Shown piece after piece: positions 1-4,715 of a DNA stretch of 8,347 nt. The notes beneath the pieces are model-generated. The model searched no databases. It saw nothing but the letters and a program-made list of their open reading frames with translations, and was not told where the DNA came from. The position numbers and the translations under genes are program-made. Location of the stretch: the NCBI GenBank assembly GCA_964530165.1, contig CAZGYE010000262.1, forward strand, positions 1-8,347, in the 5' to 3' direction. The DNA comes from CAZGYE01 sp964530165. Its GTDB lineage: Bacteria > Planctomycetota > Planctomycetia > Planctomycetales > Planctomycetaceae. The stretch's first letter is position 1. Each line of letters opens with the position of its first letter.

Positions 1-182
1 TTCGGCTGGAACTATCCCGCCGTGGACTGGCCGAGCCGTTCGCCCAACGTGCACGCGAGATCGCGCAGGCGGCCGAATTGGATGGCCGACCGCTCGAAGC
101 CTACGTCCGTTTGGCAAAGAACTGCCGCAATAACTTGCGAGCGATGATCCAGGCCATCGAAGCCGGCGACATGCTGGACTGA
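1..182 (+). CDS. C-terminal end of an unrecognised protein (partial)
   Basis: The reading frame is open from base 3 to a TGA at 180-182 and gives about 59 residues; the start lies left of the window. The peptide is helical and charged, rich in Arg, Ala, Glu and Leu, with segments such as LSRRGLAEPFAQRAREIA and YVRLAKNCRNNLRAM, and ends in EAGDMLD. The Arg-rich helical tail would suit a small all-alpha lid or DNA-contacting domain at the end of an ATPase or replication/transfer protein, but no diagnostic motif is visible and I do not assign a function. It runs in the same direction as the ArdC-like gene 80 bp downstream and is separated from it by a strong hairpin, so it is probably the last gene of its transcript. 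Confidence 0.6.
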   Translation, partial: RLELSRRGLAEPFAQRAREIAQAAELDGRPLEAYVRLAKNCRNNLRAMIQAIEAGDMLD

Positions 183-195
183 ACGAAACAGAAAC

Positions 196-226
196 GGCCC
201 CTTCCGTGCTGACACACGGAGGGGCC
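196..226 (+). terminator. Strong GC-rich hairpin, probable terminator
   Basis: The left arm at 196-208 pairs with the right arm at 215-226 as 12 base pairs (GGCCCC and TCCGTG against CACGGA and GGGGCC), with one bulged T around 202 and a 6-base loop at 209-214. It begins 14 bases after the stop of the upstream partial gene. There is no clean T run after it on the plus strand. On the minus strand the flank is T-rich, so it may work better in that direction or act as a 3'-end stabiliser. Confidence 0.5.
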
Positions 227-250
227 CAGTCTCACCACCACTTTGACCTT

Positions 251-257
251 GGGAGGT
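251..257 (+). promoter_or_regulatory. Shine-Dalgarno of the ArdC-like gene
   Basis: GGGAGGT lies six bases before the ATG at 264. This is a near-perfect ribosome-binding site and decides the start in favour of 264 over the in-frame TTG at 243, which lies upstream of the site. Confidence 0.75.
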
Positions 258-263
258 ACTGCA

Positions 264-902
264 ATGGCAGACATGTATCAGATTATCACCGATCGCATCG
301 TCCGACAACTGGAATCCGGGACTGTGCCCTGGCACAAACCTTGGACGGCTGGCCCGCATGGTTGGCCGAAGAACTTCGTTTCGTGGAAGGAATACCGGGG
401 CATCAACGTGATGCTGCTCTGCTGTTCGCCCTACGAAATGCCCTACTGGGTGTCGTTCAAACAGGCCAAGAGTTTGGGCGGCCACGTGCGGAAGGGCGAG
501 AAATCCACGCCCGTTGTTTTCTGGAAATGGTATCCGAGGAAGAACCGCGATGGAAACGGCGACGTGATCCGGGACGATAACGGCAAGGAATCGAAGTCGA
601 TGGCTCCGATCCTGCGGTACTACAACGTTTTCAACGTGGCACAATGCGACGGTCTGGACGATCGGCTGCTCGCTGCTGCACGGAAGGTGGGAGAGGAAAA
701 GGCAAAGGACTTCGAGCCGATCGCTGAATGCGAGCGAATCGTTGCCGGGATGCCCGAACGGCCGGCAATCAACCACGGGACCATCGGCGCGTTCTACCGT
801 GCAGCCGACGATACGGTCAACATGCCCTACCGCGAGCGGCCGATGTTCACCACGATGTTTCACGACTTACGACGACGAATCACTGTAACGTCTCGACTAT
901 AG
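264..902 (+). CDS. ArdC-like (DUF1738) ssDNA-binding protein, C-terminally truncated
   Basis: The product is 212 residues. Residues 1-130 match the ArdC N-terminal ssDNA-binding domain: GTVPWHKPW near 19-27, YRGINVMLL at 44-52, the FKQAKSLGG..VRKGEK block at 65-80, VVFWKW at 84-89 and RYYNVFNV..C at 118-129. The inter-domain segment ERIVAGMPERPAI and DTVNMP at 183-188 is also typical. Full-length relatives are about 300 residues and continue into a zincin-like metallopeptidase with an F-H-E-L-x-H-x-T-G-H-x-S-R-L signature. Here the protein stops at exactly that point: FHDL at 199-202 and SRL at 210-212 keep their spacing, but the Glu is Asp, the second motif His aligns with Arg204, and the later TGH is lost. 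ArdC proteins protect incoming single-stranded plasmid DNA against restriction enzymes. This copy could still bind ssDNA but should have no peptidase activity. It may be a decaying gene. The start is set by the strong ribosome-binding site. Confidence 0.85.
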   Translation: MADMYQIITDRIVRQLESGTVPWHKPWTAGPHGWPKNFVSWKEYRGINVMLLCCSPYEMPYWVSFKQAKSLGGHVRKGEKSTPVVFWKWYPRKNRDGNGDVIRDDNGKESKSMAPILRYYNVFNVAQCDGLDDRLLAAARKVGEEKAKDFEPIAECERIVAGMPERPAINHGTIGAFYRAADDTVNMPYRERPMFTTMFHDLRRRITVTSRL

Positions 903-932
903 ATCAGAGTTGACAATTGCGGAGCATGCGCC

Positions 933-1532
933 ATGCAGCACATAGCGATTTATGTCCGGGTCAGCACCCGGAAACAGGACACGAGGAGCCAGGAACCGGA
1001 TCTGAAACGCTGGACCGAAGCCTACGCGGACGGGACGCCGTCCAAATGGTATCGTGACAAAGCGACTGGCAAGACGATGGACCGGCCCGGCTGGAAGCGG
1101 CTCGAAGCGAATCTTAACGCGGGCAGAGTGCGAACGGTGGTCGTCTGGCGGTTGGACCGGCTGGGGCGAACCGCGAGCGGGCTGACGGCGCTGTTCGAGA
1201 AGCTGACGGCCCGCAAGATAGGTTTGGTGTCGATCCGGGACGGACTGGACCTGACGACGCCGGCGGGGCGTTTGATTGCCAACGTGCTGGCCTCGGTGGC
1301 CGCCTACGAAAACGAAGTCCGCAGCGAACGGATCGTTGCGGGGCAGGAAGCCGCCAGGGCCGCCGACAAACGATGGGGCGGTTCTGAAAAAGGCCGGCGG
1401 GTGAAAGTCACCGAGGAGCAGGCAGAGACCATCCCCCGGTTTCGCGCGGAACGAAAAACAATCGCCGCGATCGCGCGGGCCGTGGGTTTGAGCAGGCCGA
1501 CCGTGTACTCTGTGCTGGGGGCGTGTCAATGA
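933..1532 (+). CDS. Serine recombinase (resolvase/invertase family)
   Basis: The product is 199 residues, the usual size of a small resolvase/invertase. The N-terminal catalytic domain opens with IAIYVRVSTRKQ, giving the nucleophile Ser11 with Arg9 beside it. It continues with VVWRLDRLGR at 70-79, which holds the paired catalytic arginines, and GLDLTTPAGRL at 104-114, leading into the long dimer helix around 115-140. A C-terminal helix-turn-helix covers about 174-195 (KTIAAIARAVGLSRPTVYSVL without any insertion), so the DNA-binding domain is complete. Family members cut and rejoin DNA at a short res or inversion site through a Ser-DNA link to resolve cointegrates or invert segments. GGAG at 921-924 sits eight bases before the ATG. 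The gene follows the broken ArdC-like gene by 30 bp and lies next to repeat clusters that could include its site. The exact subfamily role (resolvase, invertase or transposition) cannot be decided here. Confidence 0.9.
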   Translation: MQHIAIYVRVSTRKQDTRSQEPDLKRWTEAYADGTPSKWYRDKATGKTMDRPGWKRLEANLNAGRVRTVVVWRLDRLGRTASGLTALFEKLTARKIGLVSIRDGLDLTTPAGRLIANVLASVAAYENEVRSERIVAGQEAARAADKRWGGSEKGRRVKVTEEQAETIPRFRAERKTIAAIARAVGLSRPTVYSVLGACQ

Positions 1533-1678
1533 CATCGCAGACGCCGATGGCGGAGCGAGTCGCTGATTTCTACGCGGGCAGCCGTTCTACACCAGTTCTA
1601 CAACGCGAGGGCTACGGAGGGCTATCGAGGGCTGCGAACCGCCCACGCAGAACACTGCAAAACAAGGCTTGTTCGTAG
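1529..1678 (+). CDS. Possible 49-residue ORF coupled to the recombinase stop
   Basis: Its ATG overlaps the recombinase TGA as ATGA, the classic arrangement for translational coupling, and it runs to a TAG at 1676-1678. The peptide is basic and low in structure (MTSQTPMAERVADFYAGSRS at the start, RAANRPRRT later) with no recognised motif. It runs through the 10-bp tandem repeats and the inverted repeat, so the open frame may simply be chance over an attachment or recombination region. The overlap is the only positive evidence. Confidence 0.2.
   Translation: MTSQTPMAERVADFYAGSRSTPVLQREGYGGLSRAANRPRRTLQNKACS
1607..1636 (+). repeat. Three tandem 10-bp repeats (GAGGGCT-type)
   Basis: Three head-to-tail copies start at 1607, 1617 and 1627: GAGGGCTACG, GAGGGCTATC and GAGGGCTGCG. 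The first seven bases are identical in all three. The 10-bp period puts each copy on the same DNA face, as expected for cooperative protein binding. Just upstream, TTCTAC occurs at 1568, 1585 and 1596. The cluster lies between the recombinase gene and the tRNA fragment. Confidence 0.65.
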
Positions 1679-1703
1679 TCCTCGGTAGTATATGATAGTC
1701 CTC
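1661..1703 (+). repeat. Inverted repeat plus paired TAGTCCTC direct repeat
   Basis: AACAAG at 1661-1666 and CTTGTT at 1668-1673 form a perfect 13-base interrupted palindrome with one central base. TAGTCCTC occurs exactly at 1676-1683 and again at 1696-1703, a 20-bp offset (about two helical turns). The second copy ends four bases before the tRNA-derived sequence. This layout resembles recombinase or excisionase binding sites beside an attachment core, but which protein binds is unknown. Confidence 0.5.
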
Positions 1704-1706
1704 TCG

Positions 1707-1753
1707 TAAGACTGAAAATCCTGGTGTTGGCGGTTCGATTCCGCCCCTGCCCA
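1707..1753 (+). other. 3' fragment of a tRNA (Phe-type loop), attachment-site-like
   Basis: The anticodon loop CTGAAAA at 1712-1718 (GAA, Phe) is followed by stem side TCCTG at 1719-1723 and a five-base variable region GTGTT. A perfect T arm follows: GGCGG at 1729-1733, loop TTCGATT at 1734-1740, CCGCC at 1741-1745. The acceptor 3' strand CCTGCCC lies at 1746-1752 and the discriminator A at 1753. No CCA follows (CTT instead). Lengths and positions match standard tRNA numbering from 27 to 73. The 5' half is missing: there is no GGGCAGG acceptor strand and no proper D arm upstream, and the anticodon stem 5' side (TAAGA) has an A-C mismatch. It is therefore not a working tRNA but a displaced 3' end, as left at the distal border of an element inserted into a tRNA gene. 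Switching from element to tRNA sequence near 1710 would explain the imperfect stem. Confidence 0.7.
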
Positions 1754-1756
1754 CTT

Positions 1757-2731
1757 CTATGCTTGACTCAGCGGTTGGCAGATGGCCACTTCAAGCGGCG
1801 GAACCGACTGAGGGGTCTCGCCGTCGTGAGAGTACGTGCAGTTGCGTCCCGCCTGTTTGGCGGCATAGAGCGCTTTGTCGGCGCGCTTGATCAGGTCATC
1901 TCTGTCTTCCGAGGGGAGCACCGCGGCCAGGCCTGCACTGACGGTGACCTGCAGCTCGGCTTGGTCGAGATCGCAGACATTGTCAGCCACCGCTGTTCGC
2001 AACCTCTCGGCTACGATTTTCGCATCATCCAGTTCAGTCCCCGGCAGAATCACGGCAAATTCTTCTCCGCCGTAGCGAGCAACGATGTCCATATCACGCA
2101 CTGCGCCGGCGATCGCGCTGGCCACTCGGAACAGAACGGCGTCGCCGGTCTGGTGTCCGTGGTAGTCGTTGAAGCGTTTGAAATGATCAATATCGGCAAG
2201 CACTAACGACAAAACGATTCCTTGTCGTTTCCATTGCGAGAGCCGTCTTTCGAGTTCCTCTTCGAAGGCGCGGCGATTGCCGATTTCGGTCAACTCGTCG
2301 GTTCGGGCTTCGGTCATGTACGATCGCATCTGCCTTTCCTGCATCTGAATCTCGACCTTTGCGGTGGCCAGGTCTGACTGCAATTGCTTGTTGGCCTCGA
2401 CGAGACGAGCGGCCGCCGCCAGGACCACGTGCGCATCGGTCGTCGTTTCGCAATCAAGCTCGCTACTGATCTCGGCGATGCGGGAAGCGTGCCGACCGAC
2501 ATTGTCGTCGACTGTGGCCGTCAATCCCTGCATGGCTTCCATAAGTTCATGCATCAGCACGGAGTCGATCGTCGGTTGCGATTGCTGATTCACCGGCACG
2601 GCTTCGGTTGCATCCGCACCCTCCAGCTCCGCTGCTCGATTCCGGCGGTCGAGGTACGAGGCGACCCAGAAACCGATGCAAACGGAAATGCCGGCAATGA
2701 CAAAAACGAACCAAGTCACGACGAAAGTCAT
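1757..2731 (-). CDS. Membrane-anchored diguanylate cyclase (GGDEF)
   Basis: The product is 324 residues. Residues 3-26 form one hydrophobic transmembrane helix followed by a basic DRRNR stretch, which places the rest in the cytoplasm. Residues 55-140 are helical, with a likely coiled coil from about 105 to 140 that would dimerise the enzyme. The GGDEF domain fills about 140-305: RTDELTEIGNRRAF at 143-156, the metal/GTP-binding segment LADIDHFKRFND at 178-189, the signature GGEEF at 221-225, and the allosteric I-site RDMD at 212-215, correctly spaced five residues before it. It should condense two GTP to cyclic-di-GMP with product inhibition. A Pro-rich tail follows. The gene starts 33 bp after the GGDEF-EAL gene, so the two are probably cotranscribed. 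No good Shine-Dalgarno precedes the ATG, which fits coupling to the upstream gene. The start is supported by the transmembrane helix directly after it. The stop lies three bases from the tRNA fragment. Confidence 0.88.
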   Translation of the reverse strand: MTFVVTWFVFVIAGISVCIGFWVASYLDRRNRAAELEGADATEAVPVNQQSQPTIDSVLMHELMEAMQGLTATVDDNVGRHASRIAEISSELDCETTTDAHVVLAAAARLVEANKQLQSDLATAKVEIQMQERQMRSYMTEARTDELTEIGNRRAFEEELERRLSQWKRQGIVLSLVLADIDHFKRFNDYHGHQTGDAVLFRVASAIAGAVRDMDIVARYGGEEFAVILPGTELDDAKIVAERLRTAVADNVCDLDQAELQVTVSAGLAAVLPSEDRDDLIKRADKALYAAKQAGRNCTYSHDGETPQSVPPLEVAICQPLSQA

Positions 2732-2764
2732 CCTGTTATCTGGTGTTGCTGTTTCGCTGGTGTT

Positions 2765-4309
2765 TCAATGTTGCTCATCCCTGCCCGGTCCAACAACCGG
2801 GGAATTGGCCGACGCCACTTGCGACGGACTCAGGTCTGGGGGAGACTCAGCGGCCAGCAGCCTCTCGGCCGTCGTGCTGTCGACCGGCTTGGAGAACAGG
2901 TATCCCTGGCAGAAGTTGCACTGCAGACGTCTGAGTTTTTCAAGTTGGTGTTTTGTTTCCACCCCTTCCGCGACCAGTTCCATGCCCAGGGTCTGAGCAA
3001 GCGAAACAATCGTTTGCACAAATGCGTCGGAGCTTTCGGTTCCATCTCCAAGCCTCTGGACGAACGAGCGATCGATTTTCAGTGTGTCGAAGGCAAAACG
3101 ATGCAGGTACGAGAGTGATGAGTACCCCATGCCAAAATCATCGATGCTGAGCCGAATGCCGCGAGACCGCAGCTCGTGGAACGCCGAGGCTGCGACAACA
3201 TCGTTTTCGATGATTGCACTTTCCGTAATTTCCAGGTCCAGGCAGAAAGGAGCCAAACCGCTTTCCGCCAGAACCGTGTCGATGTGAAGAAGCAAGTCGG
3301 CCTGCATCAATTCCTTGCTCGAGAGGTTCACGCTGAGCGTCAGCGGCGAAGGCGGCGAGAATTGCTGATGCCACCTTTGCATTTGGAGGCATGCCTGACG
3401 AAGCACCCACCTGCCAATCGAAATGATCAGCCCCGTCTCTTCGGCGATGGAAATGAACTCGTCCGGACAGATCGTTCCCCGTTCGGGGTGTTGCCAGCGG
3501 ACGAGAGCCTCGAAACCCGAGATGAGGCCGGAGTTCAGCTCCACAATCGGCTGATACAGAACCTGAAACGCTTCCGAATCGACCGCCCACCGCAGTTCTT
3601 TTTCAATTTTCTGGCGCTCCACTGCCAGTTCGCGCATGGTCCGATCAAAAACCGCTTGATCCGCTCCGCCGTCCGACTTGGCCCGATACATGGCCGTGTC
3701 GGCGTCACGCAGCATTTCGCGTGGGCAATCATATCCGCTCGCGCTCAACGAGATCCCCACGCTCGCGGTCATGAAGGCCGCTTGCCCGTCCAAGATGAAC
3801 GGGAAGTTGATTTCGTCGTTGATGCGCTCGGCAACCTGGGTTGCATGGCTGACGTGTTCGACGTCGTCCAAGATAATTGCGAACTGGTCGCCACCAAACC
3901 GAGAGGCGAGGTCCGTCTTCCCCAGGCATCCTTTCAGCCGCTGACTGACCTCCTGCAGCAGCAAATCGCCCTTCTCGTATCCGAGGCTGTCGTTGACCTT
4001 CCTGAAGCGATCGAGGTCGAGAAACAGGATCGCAAAGTGGTAATCTCGCTCACGATTTTTGCGAGCAATCGCATTGCCCACGTGTCTGGTGAACGCCGCT
4101 CGGTTCGGAAGGCCGGTCAGGGCGTCTCGCGTCGTGACCCGCACAACTTCTTCCTGCAATCGCTTGAGCCACTCGAAATCCAGGCGTTTGCCGTAGATTT
4201 CGGACAATAGTTCCTGCAACGGCGAATGATCCGGGCTTTCCTCGATGACTGAGGCGTCGATGCCATACTCGCCCGTAACGGAGCGCGTGACCATGACTGT
4301 TTTCCGCAT
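2765..4309 (-). CDS. GGDEF-EAL dual-domain protein, probable c-di-GMP phosphodiesterase
   Basis: The product is 514 residues, soluble, with no transmembrane or known sensor domain in residues 1-50. The GGDEF domain (about 58-225) starts at TRDALTGLPNRAAF and has GGDQF at 139-143, so the fourth motif residue is Gln. The I-site position 130-133 reads GKTD, without the Arg. The EAL domain (about 235-485) looks fully active: EALVRW at 267-272, N328 in SVNLS, E360 and E363 in LEITES, IDDFG at 389-393, K411 and D413 in LKIDRSF, E448 and E451 in AEGVET, and Q468 in QGYLFSKP. It should hydrolyse c-di-GMP to pGpG; the GGDEF half may be a weak cyclase or a GTP-sensing regulator. It is the first gene of a pair with the downstream cyclase. 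An in-frame TGA lies four codons before the ATG at 4309, so the start cannot be further upstream. No clear Shine-Dalgarno is seen; ATG at codon 6 is an alternative. Confidence 0.88.
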   Translation of the reverse strand: MRKTVMVTRSVTGEYGIDASVIEESPDHSPLQELLSEIYGKRLDFEWLKRLQEEVVRVTTRDALTGLPNRAAFTRHVGNAIARKNRERDYHFAILFLDLDRFRKVNDSLGYEKGDLLLQEVSQRLKGCLGKTDLASRFGGDQFAIILDDVEHVSHATQVAERINDEINFPFILDGQAAFMTASVGISLSASGYDCPREMLRDADTAMYRAKSDGGADQAVFDRTMRELAVERQKIEKELRWAVDSEAFQVLYQPIVELNSGLISGFEALVRWQHPERGTICPDEFISIAEETGLIISIGRWVLRQACLQMQRWHQQFSPPSPLTLSVNLSSKELMQADLLLHIDTVLAESGLAPFCLDLEITESAIIENDVVAASAFHELRSRGIRLSIDDFGMGYSSLSYLHRFAFDTLKIDRSFVQRLGDGTESSDAFVQTIVSLAQTLGMELVAEGVETKHQLEKLRRLQCNFCQGYLFSKPVDSTTAERLLAAESPPDLSPSQVASANSPVVGPGRDEQH

Positions 4310-4715
4310 CGAGTACTGTCAAAGACGGTTTGATAAGGGGACGCCGACGCGCTCCTCAATAAAAGCTAGCTCAAGAAATGCGTGTTTCCAGCATTCTGGG
4401 AAGAGAAAGTGAGGTTTTTACCCGATTCGAGACACCGTCGGATGGCCGGAAACGCGGGAAAATCGTCACAATCTTCCCAGGCGCAAGCCGATGCGATCGA
4501 GCACACGCCACCCGTCGGCCCGAATTCCGCGCAAAACGCTGCGCCCAAACCCAGACGCCACTGTTTCTTACGCTGAAAATGTGCCCTTAAATACAAGCGT
4601 GAACGGGGTTGACGCGAAAATGTTGCCTAAGAAATTTTTTCCGAGGAAAATCTCATACCAAACAAGGTTCTGGCTCATCTGTGGTTCCTTCTGTCTCCGG
4701 GAATCCTTCGCGGTC
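4310..4715. other. Intergenic region between two minus-strand genes
   Basis: The 406 bases separate the haem-protein gene from the GGDEF-EAL gene and must hold the terminator of the first and the promoter of the second. I see no strong consensus promoter. On the minus strand a TTGACA at 4317-4312 is too close to the ATG to be useful. A short AT-rich stem (TTTTCC against GGAAAA, about 4639-4652) is followed by an A-rich rather than T-rich stretch, so it is a weak terminator candidate. Several open frames of 60-90 codons cross the region on both strands but none has a ribosome-binding site with family-like sequence. One small candidate is listed separately. Confidence 0.5.
4568..4678 (-). CDS. 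Possible 36-residue small protein
   Basis: A minus-strand ATG at 4678 follows an AGAAGGA Shine-Dalgarno-like sequence with eight bases of spacing, 37 bp beyond the haem-protein stop. The peptide begins MSQNLVWYEIFLGKNFLGN and is hydrophobic with many Phe and Leu, ending at a TAA at 4568-4570. It resembles no family I know. The same direction and short gap would allow cotranscription with the haem-protein gene, but the region is AT-rich and the frame may be chance. Confidence 0.2.
   Translation of the reverse strand: MSQNLVWYEIFLGKNFLGNIFASTPFTLVFKGTFSA

Larger units (their letters stand above)
1..1753. mobile_element. Right end of a putative integrated mobile element
   Basis: This is a composite call. 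The stretch carries an ArdC/DUF1738-type gene and a serine recombinase, both families typical of plasmids and integrative elements. It ends at a truncated 3' half of a tRNA preceded by clustered short repeats. In elements that insert into the 3' part of a tRNA gene, the intact tRNA is rebuilt at one border and the displaced 3' fragment sits at the far border. The plus-strand orientation of the fragment puts the element on its left, where the mobile-type genes lie. The genes to the right (c-di-GMP enzymes, haem protein, UbiD) look like ordinary chromosomal cargo. The left border and any tyrosine integrase are outside the window, so extent and type are inferred. Confidence 0.45.

Noticed and set aside
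12..863. A 283-codon open frame on the minus strand
   Set aside because: It lies opposite the ArdC-like gene and the partial upstream gene, which have clear family motifs and a strong ribosome-binding site. Long antisense frames are common in GC-rich DNA.
909..915. TTGACA upstream of the recombinase as a -35 box
   Set aside because: It sits 18 bases from the ATG, leaving no room for a -10 and transcription start before the coding region.
1574..1753. A complete tRNA using the GGGCAG at about 1576 as its 5' acceptor strand
   Set aside because: It is about 130 bases too far from the anticodon loop and no D arm lies between; GGTAG at 1684-1688 is 14 bases too far from the anticodon stem to be its D loop.
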